This document shows positions 1 to 7,483 of a stretch of 57,027 bases of DNA, one piece after another. Source of the stretch: Gemmatimonadota bacterium. Lineage in GTDB: Bacteria; Gemmatimonadota; Gemmatimonadetes; Gemmatimonadales; Gemmatimonadaceae. The stretch spans positions 1 through 57,027 of the forward strand of contig JANYBD010000268.1 in the NCBI GenBank assembly GCA_025360995.1, given 5' to 3'. The first letter of the stretch is position 1. Each line of letters starts with the position of its first letter. Position numbers and translations under genes: made by a program. A model generated the notes under the pieces. That model was given only the letters and a program-made list of their open reading frames with translations. It had not been told where the DNA came from and did not search any database.

Positions 1-1
1 T

Positions 2-133
2 TCGCTTGGAGAGATTGCCCAGGCGATTGCCAGGCGGTATCCGAAACGGTTTCCCACAAAGGTAGAGGCGCTGCGATACGCTGCTGACTGTTTGGCAGCA
101 CTTGATGACGCAAAAGGCGATCCAAACAGTTGA
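2..133 (+). CDS. 3' end of an unidentified CDS cut by the window edge
   Basis: An open frame runs from base 2 to a TGA at 131-133 and encodes 43 residues (SLGEIAQAIARRYPKRF... ending in ...GDPNS). The pattern 'LxEIAxxIAxRxPxxFxxxxxALxxxAD' resembles the helical tail I associate with the C-termini of some secondary-metabolism glycosyl- or methyltransferases. That is recollection only and the family is not established. Its position directly before the RiPP precursor, on the same strand, makes it a candidate member of the same locus. The body of the gene lies outside the window. Confidence 0.45.
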   Translation, partial: SLGEIAQAIARRYPKRFPTKVEALRYAADCLAALDDAKGDPNS

Positions 134-215
134 CGAATCGGTCTGGCAATGCAAATATTGTGAGCATTCGCGACGGCAAAACTGTGAGCCTACCCACATA
201 TCCAAGGTTATCCGA

Positions 216-386
216 ATGAATGAAGCGAAAGATTCGCTGTCCGAAGCAGTACGGGTGCCTGCACGGCTGCCATACCGTGCACCGAAGCTCCATATATTCG
301 GATTGCTCGCCGACATCACACGCCGAGTTGGAATTACGGGCCTGCTACGCGACAAGGCTGGCGGCGGCACGAACAAAACGATGTAA
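216..386 (+). CDS. Lasso-peptide-like RiPP precursor
   Basis: A 56-residue peptide starts at ATG 216, with a weak AAGG about nine bases upstream. A longer reading from TTG 102 or ATG 105 would overlap the preceding gene and is less likely. From Y19 it reads Y-R-A-P-K-L-H-I-F-G-L-L-A-D-I-T, exactly the lasso leader pattern YxxP-x-L-xxx-G-xxxxx-T that the leader-binding (RRE/B1) protein recognises. After that Thr follows RRVGITGLLRDKAGGGTNKTM. If Thr is the usual penultimate leader residue, the core starts at RVG and its only acidic residue (D) is at position 10, outside the usual 7-9. Starting the core at GIT would give a G1-D8 ring. The next genes are a kinase and a nucleotidyltransferase of kinds known from lasso loci. 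No cyclase or protease is visible; they may lie left of the window. Identification as a leader-type RiPP precursor is fairly firm; the lasso topology is not. Confidence 0.68.
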   Translation: MNEAKDSLSEAVRVPARLPYRAPKLHIFGLLADITRRVGITGLLRDKAGGGTNKTM

Positions 387-462
387 CATCGTCAGGGCGT
401 GACACATTCCTGACTACTCAATTTACGGACTTACCGTTCGGCTCAATTGCGAGCTGAATGGT

Positions 463-1386
463 TTGCATGTGGCGCCGGGATTGTCGGTGCCGGATGTAGT
501 CGTGCATTTGGGATCTGCTGCACCCTGGCGCGACCATCCACCAGCCACCGACGGTGCCGTGTACGGCCCGCGTCTCGACGATCCCGATCCCACTATGGTG
601 GAAGTCTGGTGGGTGGACGGACACGCGGGTCTCGTGTTCCGCTACGATGACGGCGCTGAGTTTCACGTCAGCGCTGACGCTCGTGAGATCTGGGGAACGT
701 GGCCCGCACCGTTCACGGTCGAAGATGCCGCGGTGTACTTCTTAGGCCCGGTGCTGAGCTACGTGTTACGACATCGCGGCGTGCTGGCACTGCATGCCAG
801 TGCTGTCGTGGTCAACGAACAGGCACTGGCCTTCTGCGGTTTCGGTGGAGCGGGGAAGTCCACGCTCGCCGCAGCATTCGCGGCCGCGGGTTACGCCGTA
901 CTTTCAGACGACGTGGTCGCACTCCGGGAGCAGGCTGGCCACCTATTCGCTTTTCCGGCATCCAATTACTTGCGGGTGTGGGACGATTCCGCGCGCGCCC
1001 TGATCGGCGATCATCAGCGACTGCCATTGCTAACCCCGAATTGGGACAAGCGCGCATTTCCAGTGGAAGCACTCGGTTATCTGTTGGCTCGCTACCCGAC
1101 GCCACTCGGCGGCGTATGCATTCTTGGCGATCGGGAAGAGACAGCCGATGCGCCACGAGTCGCGCGACTGCGCCCGGGGGAGGCCCTTATCGCCCTCATG
1201 CCTCACACATCGGCGAATTATCTTCTGGATGAAAAAATGCGCACCACCGAGTTCGCCCAGCTCACACAACTTGTGGAATCGACACCCGTATATCGATTGG
1301 TGCCGCACTCGGACCCGTTGCGTCTCCCTGAATTAGTAAAACTCGCAGCAGCCGTTGCAGGTCTCACTGGGACGTCCCGTGATTGA
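463..1386 (+). CDS. HPr kinase/phosphorylase-like protein of a RiPP locus
   Basis: A predicted P-loop kinase related to HPr kinase/phosphorylase. From TTG 463 the protein is 307 aa. The Walker A loop is GFGGAGKST (about residues 126-134), followed by an SDD motif (148-150) and an ALHAS motif near residue 110, both typical of the family. Homologues in lasso loci phosphorylate the peptide (paeninodin-type kinases). The conserved N-terminal block of such proteins, here YSIYGLTVRL (positions 415-444), lies upstream of the first conventional start in the same frame. The frame is open only from 403, so the true start is ATT 406 or 421, or a one-base error separates it from GTG 399. It overlaps the following gene by eight bases. 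The kinase family is clear; a peptide substrate is inferred from the adjacent precursor. Confidence 0.8.
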   Translation: MHVAPGLSVPDVVVHLGSAAPWRDHPPATDGAVYGPRLDDPDPTMVEVWWVDGHAGLVFRYDDGAEFHVSADAREIWGTWPAPFTVEDAAVYFLGPVLSYVLRHRGVLALHASAVVVNEQALAFCGFGGAGKSTLAAAFAAAGYAVLSDDVVALREQAGHLFAFPASNYLRVWDDSARALIGDHQRLPLLTPNWDKRAFPVEALGYLLARYPTPLGGVCILGDREETADAPRVARLRPGEALIALMPHTSANYLLDEKMRTTEFAQLTQLVESTPVYRLVPHSDPLRLPELVKLAAAVAGLTGTSRD

Positions 1387-2518
1387 GCAGCCGGCCGCGC
1401 GATTGCTACTCGCGTGTGCGACGTGGGAAATATCCGGAGCGCGCACGGAGTACGTCCGCCGTGCCGCCGAGGGCGTGAATTGGATTAAATGGTTGGCGCT
1501 GGTGCGAATCCACCGGTTAGTACCACACGCCAAACGTCAACTCGATGCGGCCGATATTGACGTGCCGGCTGACGTCCGCGTTCGACTCGACAGTGCCGCG
1601 CATGAAATCGCCGCGCTCGCATTGAGGCAGGCCGCACAATTGGCTGAGTTGCAATGCGACTTCCTCGCCGCGGACATTCCACTGTTGGCGTACAAGGGGC
1701 CGGCGCTGGCGCTTGCTGCCTATGGCGTGCTCGGCGCGCGGCAATCAGTCGATCTCGATATTGTTGTTCGCGCTTTTGACTTTGCGCGAGCCCGGTGCAC
1801 CCTGATCGAGGCGGGGTACGTCTCCTATTATGGAATGTCGGCGGCACAGGAGCGAATGGTTCAGGGGAGCTTCGGGCACGCCGTGTTTGTGCGACGTGCC
1901 GACGAAGCGCCCGTCGAACTACACTGGCGCTTCGCCCGCGCGATCTATCCGTGGACGCTGCCCATCGACGACGTATTCGCCCGCGCCCAGCATGTCGAAA
2001 TCGCTGGTGTTCCTGTCCTCACCAGCGATCCACTCGACAGTGCGCTGTTGCAGTGCATGCACGGTGCCCGGCACGAATGGGAAACGCTGGAATGGCTGGT
2101 GGCGCTCGATGGCACAATTCACCGGACCAAGATCGACAGCCGTGCACTCTTGGAACGGGCAACGCAACATCGATCGCGTCGCGCCCTTTTGTTGGCTGTC
2201 CTCCTACTGCGGGATCTATTGCAGTCAGAGGCAACGCCACACGACCTGACTATTCTGGCAGAGCGCGACGCAAACGTGCTGCAACTCGCCGCGGAAGTTG
2301 TCGCGCGCATCACACAAGAATTAAGTGACCGCCCGCACACAGGTCGCCGGTTCGCCATGCGCCTGATGGACGGCAATGGCGACCGCGCGAATTACTTGCT
2401 GTGCAGCGCTTTCGAACCAACGCTACGCGAATGGGAGTTGCTGCCGCTCCCCGATTCGCTGCTCCCGCTCTATTATCTGATCCGCCCCGTGCGATTGCTG
2501 TTCCGTCCGCGCAATTGA
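1379..2518 (+). CDS. Nucleotidyltransferase family protein (NTP_transf_5 type)
   Basis: A 379-aa protein from GTG 1379; a TTG at 1355 in frame is an alternative start. The signature is AYKGPALALAA (K106-G107), then an Arg and a D-x-D pair (R121, D125, D127 in GARQSVDLDIVV), matching the 'KG...R...DIDLLV' core of the uncharacterised nucleotidyltransferase family PF14907. The rest is helical, with no membrane segment. It overlaps the kinase gene by eight bases, so the two are probably made together. In some lasso loci (pseudomycoidin type) a kinase and a nucleotidyltransferase act in turn on the peptide tail. A similar tailoring role here is inferred. Its stop lies nine bases from the convergent ychF stop. 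Confidence 0.8.
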   Translation: MIEQPAARLLLACATWEISGARTEYVRRAAEGVNWIKWLALVRIHRLVPHAKRQLDAADIDVPADVRVRLDSAAHEIAALALRQAAQLAELQCDFLAADIPLLAYKGPALALAAYGVLGARQSVDLDIVVRAFDFARARCTLIEAGYVSYYGMSAAQERMVQGSFGHAVFVRRADEAPVELHWRFARAIYPWTLPIDDVFARAQHVEIAGVPVLTSDPLDSALLQCMHGARHEWETLEWLVALDGTIHRTKIDSRALLERATQHRSRRALLLAVLLLRDLLQSEATPHDLTILAERDANVLQLAAEVVARITQELSDRPHTGRRFAMRLMDGNGDRANYLLCSAFEPTLREWELLPLPDSLLPLYYLIRPVRLLFRPRN

Positions 2519-2527
2519 TCCAACAAA

Positions 2528-3628
2528 TCAGACATTGAATCGGAACAGCAGCACATCGCCGTCCTGCACCACGTACTCTTTGCCCTCAGAGCGCACGACT
2601 CCCTTTTCCTTCGCACCTTTCCACCCGCCAAGTGCGATAAAATCGTCGTAGCTCACGGTCTCGGCGCGAATAAAGCCGCGTTCAAAATCGGTGTGGATCA
2701 CACCGGCGGCCTTGGGCCCCGTATCGCCGCGATGGATGGTCCAGGCGCGCACTTCTTTTTCGCCCGCCGTGAAATAGGTCTGCAGGCCCAGCAGGTGATA
2801 GCCACCGCGAATTAATCGTTCGAGTCCGGCTGACTCCAGCCCGAGGGACTGAAGAAATTCGGCGCGTTCGTCCGGGGCAAGTTCGGCCAGCTCCCCTTCG
2901 ATCTTCGCGGAGAACGTCACGACTTCGGCCGGTTCATGGTCGTTGGCGATCGCGGCCCGCAATGCCGTGACATGTTTGCCCTCGTCACCGGAGAGTTCGG
3001 CGTCGGTGACATTGGCGGCGTACAGAATCGGCTTCAGCGTGAGCAGTTGCAGTGGCCAGAGCACCGCCCTTTCTGCGTCGGTGAGTTGCACGTGCCAGAG
3101 CGCCTTCCCTTCGGCGAGCGCGGTGTTGGCTTTCTCGAGGGCGCCCAGTTCTGCGAGCGCTTCTTTGTCGCCTGTGCGCGCTGCACGCTTGGATTTGTCG
3201 AGGCGTTTCTCGACCGAGCCGAGGTCGGCCAGGGCGAGCTCGAACTCAATCACTTCACGATCGCGTGCCGGGTCGATGCTGCCCATCACGTGCGTGACAT
3301 CGGGATCTTCAAAACAACGGACAACATGCACGATCGCGTCCGTCTCGCGGATGTTGGTCAAGAATTTGTTGCCGAGCCCCTCGCCTTGTGCAGCACCCTT
3401 GACGAGGCCGGCGATGTCCACGAACTGCACGACGGCAGGCACGGTGCGCTCGGGTTTTACTACGCCGGTAAGAGCGGTGAGACGTGCGTCCGGCACTTCG
3501 ACCATCCCGACATTGGGCTCGACGGTGCAGAACGGATAATTCGCCGCTTCGGCCTTGGCGGACGTGAGCGCGTTGAACAGGCTGGATTTGCCAACATTCG
3601 GGAGGCCGACGATACCGAGCTTCAGCAT
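2528..3628 (-). CDS. ychF: Redox-regulated ATPase YchF (Obg-family)
   Basis: A 366-aa Obg-family P-loop protein, the usual length for YchF, which prefers ATP over GTP and associates with ribosomes. The G1 loop is [15 protein letters not shown] (residues 7-21), followed by the switch segment [12 protein letters not shown] and DIAGLVKGA. The YchF-specific Asn-Met-Ser-like recognition region and a helical insertion follow. The C-terminal TGS-like domain includes [15 protein letters not shown] and ends in DVLLFRFNV. In many bacteria it follows pth directly; here an opposite-strand gene separates them. A purine-rich stretch upstream on the minus strand could act as RBS, but no promoter is certain. 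Confidence 0.97.
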   Translation of the reverse strand: MLKLGIVGLPNVGKSSLFNALTSAKAEAANYPFCTVEPNVGMVEVPDARLTALTGVVKPERTVPAVVQFVDIAGLVKGAAQGEGLGNKFLTNIRETDAIVHVVRCFEDPDVTHVMGSIDPARDREVIEFELALADLGSVEKRLDKSKRAARTGDKEALAELGALEKANTALAEGKALWHVQLTDAERAVLWPLQLLTLKPILYAANVTDAELSGDEGKHVTALRAAIANDHEPAEVVTFSAKIEGELAELAPDERAEFLQSLGLESAGLERLIRGGYHLLGLQTYFTAGEKEVRAWTIHRGDTGPKAAGVIHTDFERGFIRAETVSYDDFIALGGWKGAKEKGVVRSEGKEYVVQDGDVLLFRFNV

Positions 3629-3738
3629 GTAGGGCGGGTCAGGGGTGCGGAGCGCGCTGAAATCTACTGCAATGCGTGGGAAGGGTTGTGTCTGGGCAAT
3701 GCGTCGGAAGTACGATCACCGTCATTCGTGGAGGAACG

Positions 3739-4245
3739 ATGCAGGACTATCGAAAGCTTGACGTCTGGACCAAGGCGCACGAATTGGTACTGGAGACGTA
3801 CCACGCGACGTCCGCACTGTCGGACGGACCGCTTCTGACTATGGCGTCGCAACTCCGGCGTGCGGCCGCGGCGGTGCCGTTGAACATCATCGAAGGGTGT
3901 GGCCATAGTGCGCGCGCAGATTTCGCGCGATTTCTGCAAGCCGCCTCCTCGTCCGTGCACGAGTTGCAGTATCACCTGATGCTTGCACACGCATTGGCGG
4001 TATTGCCAGGGCCGGAATATGCGCGGTTGGATGCGCGGGCAGAGCAGGTGCGGCAGATGCTGATGGGACTGCTGAGAAAAGTCCGCGGTCAGCCGTCCAA
4101 ATTTCCCGCGTCTCCCTTGCCCGGAAAGCGATTCATGGCCGATGCCATGCCGTCCGCGATCCACAGTTCCGTCGCTGACACTATCTCCGGGAAAAGCGAA
4201 CGAATCGATTCGGCATCGCCCTTGCCGAACGCGCTGAGCACGTAG
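3739..4245 (+). CDS. Four-helix bundle protein (23S rRNA IVP family)
   Basis: Starts at ATG 3739 behind a good GGAGG (about 3729-3733). The opening MQDYRKLDVWTKAHELV, the segment QLRRAAAAVPLNIIEGCG and the later FLQAASSSVHEL are the hallmarks of the small four-helix-bundle family first seen in intervening sequences of 23S rRNA genes. Family members usually end near residue 115-125. Here the frame continues to residue 168, so the last ~50 residues are translated antisense to the end of pth (4089-4245). The tail shows no family resemblance. The gene sits against the grain of a conserved prs-rplY-pth-ychF order, which suggests insertion. Its biochemical role is unknown. Confidence 0.85.
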   Translation: MQDYRKLDVWTKAHELVLETYHATSALSDGPLLTMASQLRRAAAAVPLNIIEGCGHSARADFARFLQAASSSVHELQYHLMLAHALAVLPGPEYARLDARAEQVRQMLMGLLRKVRGQPSKFPASPLPGKRFMADAMPSAIHSSVADTISGKSERIDSASPLPNALST

Positions 4246-4691
4246 TCACTCAAGACGCCGACGCGCCGTTGGGCATCGTCTGCCGGCCCAACGCCGATTC
4301 TCAAACGTCCGTAATCCTGCGTGTGCAAATGGGCTTCAACGCTCTTGAGTCCATTGTGCCCGCCGGCGGACCCTTTCGGACGAAACCGGTACCGTCCGAC
4401 CGGCAGCGCGACTTCGTCGACTACCACGAGCAGATCGGTGGCCGCCGACCAGAACGGCCGCCTCGTGTAATGACGTAACACCTCGCCGCTCAAATTCATA
4501 AATGTTTGCGGTTTTACGAGCCGCACCTTCGCGCCACCCACCGTGCCTGACGTGACGTGCGCGTCTCCGTCCTTTTTCCAGCTGTCAAAATGCCAAACGT
4601 CGGCAAGGTGGTCAACAACCCACCAGCCGACGTTGTGACGGGTGAGCGCATACTCGCGCCCCGGATTACCAAGTCCAACAATGACTTTCAC
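4089..4691 (-). CDS. pth: Peptidyl-tRNA hydrolase
   Basis: A 200-aa cytoplasmic esterase that frees tRNA from stalled peptidyl-tRNA. The start is GTG at 4689-4691. Catalytic and binding residues are visible: the N-terminal VGLGNPG with Asn, the His of TRHNVGWW, the FMNLSG loop, and VVVDEVALPVGRYRFRPKGS with Asp, followed by GGHNGLKS. Length is normal. It lies 23 bases after rplY on the same strand and is probably cotranscribed with prs and rplY. Its last 157 bases overlap, in convergent orientation, the four-helix-bundle gene. Confidence 0.97.
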   Translation of the reverse strand: MKVIVGLGNPGREYALTRHNVGWWVVDHLADVWHFDSWKKDGDAHVTSGTVGGAKVRLVKPQTFMNLSGEVLRHYTRRPFWSAATDLLVVVDEVALPVGRYRFRPKGSAGGHNGLKSVEAHLHTQDYGRLRIGVGPADDAQRRVGVLSDYVLSAFGKGDAESIRSLFPEIVSATELWIADGMASAMNRFPGKGDAGNLDG

Positions 4692-4714
4692 CGGGGCGCC
4701 AGTCGCGTTCTGTG

Positions 4715-5395
4715 TTACTTCTTCTCGTCGCCTTCGGCGTCGTCGTCAGCCTTCGCCTTCCGAATGAGCTCAGGCTCAGCCGCCGGAGCACCGGTAGCTG
4801 CGGCTGCAGCCGTCTCTTCTGGCGTCGGCTCGGCAACGGCCTTCGGCACGGCGCACACGGCCACGGTCTGGTCCGGATGGTCGAGCACTTGGACGCCGTC
4901 GGGCACGATGAGGTCGCGCACGTGGAGCGAGTGACCGATCGTCAGTGGAACCACATTGACATCGATGTGGTTCGGAATGTTCGACGGATCCACAATGATT
5001 TCGAGTTCGCGCATCACTTCGTCGAGAATACCGCCGCCAACGCGAACACCATCCGGCGTGCCGACGAATACGAGCGGAACCTTCACGGTGACCTTCTCAC
5101 CGGCAACCAGCTCCTGAAAATCGACGTGCAGAATCGAGCGCTTGAACGGATGGCGCTGAATTTCGCGGATCAGGGTTTTCGCAACAGTTCCGGCGCAATC
5201 GAGCTCGATGACGGTCGTCTTGTACGACACCTTCTCCAGCAATTTGTCGAGCGTGTGTGTATCGATCGCCAAGGACAGTGGCTCTCGGCCGTGGCCGTAG
5301 ATGATCGCCGGAACGGTGCCAGCGGTGCGCATTTTACGGGCGGCGCCCTTGCCTACGGTCGTCCGGAGCTTTGCGGTAAGACTTGCGGATGCCAT
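4715..5395 (-). CDS. rplY: Large ribosomal subunit protein bL25 (Ctc type)
   Basis: A 226-aa long form of bL25, the 5S rRNA-binding protein. The N-terminal L25 barrel (about residues 5-95) includes RTAGTVPAIIYGHG and HVDFQEL. The C-terminal TL5/Ctc domain (about 100-190) includes VDPSNIPNHIDVNV. The last 35 residues are an Ala/Glu-rich acidic tail ending in lysines. AGGAAA seven bases before the ATG supports the start. It sits between prs and pth, a widely conserved order. Confidence 0.97.
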   Translation of the reverse strand: MASASLTAKLRTTVGKGAARKMRTAGTVPAIIYGHGREPLSLAIDTHTLDKLLEKVSYKTTVIELDCAGTVAKTLIREIQRHPFKRSILHVDFQELVAGEKVTVKVPLVFVGTPDGVRVGGGILDEVMRELEIIVDPSNIPNHIDVNVVPLTIGHSLHVRDLIVPDGVQVLDHPDQTVAVCAVPKAVAEPTPEETAAAAATGAPAAEPELIRKAKADDDAEGDEKK

Positions 5396-5495
5396 GTGAA
5401 ATTTCCTGAATGGTCCAACATCGTGCGCAACGTGGGTTCCCGGTCATTCGCCGGCCCGGCGGCGCTTCTTCTCCTTCTTTTTCCTGCTCGCGGCT

Positions 5496-6449
5496 CTACT
5501 CGAACAGCGCAGAGACGCTTTGATCCGCGTGCGTAAAGCGGATCGCCTTCGCCAACAACTCCGCCACCGACAACACCTGCAACTGGGGAAACATTCTAGA
5601 CTCTGGCAGTAAGATCGAGTTGGTCACTGCGACCTCCTTGATCGGTGCATTGGAAAGTCGCTCCACCGCGGGTCCGGAAAGCAATGCGTGCGTCGCGCAC
5701 ACATAGATATCCCTGGCCCCAAGCTCCTTCAGCGCGCGAGCGGCTTCGCTCACGGTTCCTGCCGTATCAATCATGTCATCAGGGATCAGACAATCCCTGC
5801 CTTCCACTTCACCAACGACATTCACCACTTCGGCCACGTTCGCAGCGGGGCGGCGCTTGTCGATGATCGCCAACGATCCATTCAACCGCTTGGCAAAACC
5901 GCGCGCCATTTTTGCACTGCCAACATCTGGAGCCACCACGACGAGATCATGCAATTTCTTCTTCTTGTAATGCGCCGTAAACACGGGAGCCGCGTAGAGG
6001 TGATCGACCGGCACGTCGAAGAACCCCTGCAACTGGTGCGCGTGGAAGTCGAGCCCGAGGACACGATCTGCGCCTGCCGTTTCAATCATCCGCGCCATCA
6101 ACTTCGCACCGATTGCCACGCGGGGCTGATCTTTTCGATCCTGCCGCGCGTAGCCGAAATACGGCAACACCACTGTCACCCGTGCCGCCGACGCCCGCCG
6201 CGCCGCATCCACCATGAGCAAGAGCTCAAGGACGTTTTCGCCGGGCGGATTCGTCGGCTGTACTATGAAAACGTCCGCACCGCGAACATTCTCGTCGATA
6301 CGGACGAACACCTCGCCGTCGGCAAACCGATTGATCGAACTTTTGCAGAGTGACGCGCCAAGATGTTCGGCGATTCCCTCGGCGAGTGGTCGATTTGCGG
6401 TACCGGTCAGCACCCGGAACCCCTGCATCGGAACTGACAAACCGTCCAT
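5496..6449 (-). CDS. prs: Ribose-phosphate pyrophosphokinase
   Basis: Makes PRPP from ribose 5-phosphate and ATP, feeding purine, pyrimidine, His, Trp and NAD synthesis. The core contains FADGEVFVRIDENVRG, the ATP-site stretch LPYFGYARQDRKDQPR, and the PRPP-binding loop DDMIDTAGT. Four in-frame ATGs exist (6497, 6470, 6449, 6428). I chose 6449 because AAGG lies nine bases upstream, while 6428 (MQGFRVLTG) would match the family's usual N-terminus most closely. From 6449 the protein is 317 aa, a normal length. It follows tRNA-Gln and precedes rplY. Confidence 0.95.
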   Translation of the reverse strand: MDGLSVPMQGFRVLTGTANRPLAEGIAEHLGASLCKSSINRFADGEVFVRIDENVRGADVFIVQPTNPPGENVLELLLMVDAARRASAARVTVVLPYFGYARQDRKDQPRVAIGAKLMARMIETAGADRVLGLDFHAHQLQGFFDVPVDHLYAAPVFTAHYKKKKLHDLVVVAPDVGSAKMARGFAKRLNGSLAIIDKRRPAANVAEVVNVVGEVEGRDCLIPDDMIDTAGTVSEAARALKELGARDIYVCATHALLSGPAVERLSNAPIKEVAVTNSILLPESRMFPQLQVLSVAELLAKAIRFTHADQSVSALFE

Positions 6450-6522
6450 TGTGCCGTAGCCTTGTAACATATGTGATTGCAGCGACTTAGTCAACAATTC
6501 CGAGCGAAAAGTCCAAACAACA

Positions 6523-6593
6523 TTGCCCCCGATGGATTCGAACCATCATTCACGGCTCCAAAGGCCGTTGTCCTGCCGTTGGACGAGGGGGCA
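6523..6593 (-). tRNA. tRNA-Gln (anticodon UUG)
   Basis: On the minus strand the 71 bases fold into a cloverleaf. The acceptor TGCCCCC pairs with GGGGGCA. The D arm is GTCC...GGAC, the anticodon stem ACGGC/GCCGT has loop CTTTGGA (anticodon TTG), and the T arm is GATGG-TTCGAAT-CCATC. CCA is not encoded. It lies between ispE and prs, probably within one transcript, an arrangement common in bacteria. Confidence 0.96.
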
Positions 6594-6604
6594 GTCTGCG
6601 AAAG

Positions 6605-7483
6605 TTAAGCGATCACCTCTACCGAAGCCACCCGTTCCACCGTTCGGGCCGAGATCAATGTCGGCGGAACTCCCTTCCAGGGTAGCACAAGTTGCCTTGG
6701 CCGGTCGAGGACCCCGAAGACGGTCGAGCCCGAACCCGTCATCCGGGCGATTTTCAAACCTGCCCGAGTCAACGTGTTTACGGCACTCCCAATTTCCGGA
6801 TGATGCGCTGTGACGACCGCCTCCAAATCGTTGGCGGCGAGCAGCTCAACGAGGTTCCAGTCGAGTTGTGACGTCATCGGTTCCGGTGCTTCCGTCCAGG
6901 CATTTACGTTGCCGTGAACAGCGGCATACCAGCCAAAAGCATCGGCGCTGGACACGGGGAAACTCGGGAGTACCAGCAAAATGTCCCGTGCCGGCAATGG
7001 GGCGAACGGTATCAGCTGTTCACCGCGGCCCATCCCGACGGCGGTCACGTGTTCGGATGCCAGAAATGGTACGTCCGATCCCAGGCGAGCCGCAATCACT
7101 GAGAGTGCAGTGGTGTCGAGCGGTGTCGGTGCGAGGACATTGAGCGCCCGGAGCACGGCGCCAGCATCGGCGCTACCACCACCCAGCCCGCCACCGACAG
7201 GAATTCGTTTTTCGATTTCAATCGCAAACCCCCTCGGCCAGAGCGCCACTTCAGCAAAGGCGACGGCCGCGCGCCAAGCGAGGTTCTTTTCCGTTGGTCC
7301 GCAGTCGGCACCGACGGATTCGAGCGCGCGTCCGGTGGCGATACGCACCACAATCGAGTCCGATAGTGAAATCCGCTGAAAGAGCGTTTCGAGTTGATGA
7401 AAGCCACTGGGCGCGCGGCCCCGAATGCGCAGAAACAGATTGAGCTTCGCCTGCGCCTCGACACGCGCAGCACGGCCGCTCAC
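6605..7483 (-). CDS. ispE: 4-diphosphocytidyl-2-C-methyl-D-erythritol kinase
   Basis: A GHMP-family kinase that phosphorylates CDP-methylerythritol in the MEP isoprenoid pathway. It is 292 aa. The N-terminal KLNLFLRI motif, the ATP-binding loop PVGGGLGGGSADAGAVLRAL (about residues 90-110) and the C-terminal MTGSGSTVFGV loop are intact. The start overlaps the stop of the membrane-protein gene upstream by four bases, indicating coupling. Its stop lies 11 bases before tRNA-Gln. Confidence 0.95.
   Translation of the reverse strand: MSGRAARVEAQAKLNLFLRIRGRAPSGFHQLETLFQRISLSDSIVVRIATGRALESVGADCGPTEKNLAWRAAVAFAEVALWPRGFAIEIEKRIPVGGGLGGGSADAGAVLRALNVLAPTPLDTTALSVIAARLGSDVPFLASEHVTAVGMGRGEQLIPFAPLPARDILLVLPSFPVSSADAFGWYAAVHGNVNAWTEAPEPMTSQLDWNLVELLAANDLEAVVTAHHPEIGSAVNTLTRAGLKIARMTGSGSTVFGVLDRPRQLVLPWKGVPPTLISARTVERVASVEVIA

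Noticed and set aside
400-402. TGA before the HPrK-like frame as a possible selenocysteine codon (given selA in the window)
   Set aside because: No hairpin or coding similarity extends upstream of it; the frame before it is an unrelated shadow of the precursor gene.
2936-3838. 300-codon plus-strand frame
   Set aside because: It is antisense to ychF, which has clear homology; codon composition is a shadow.
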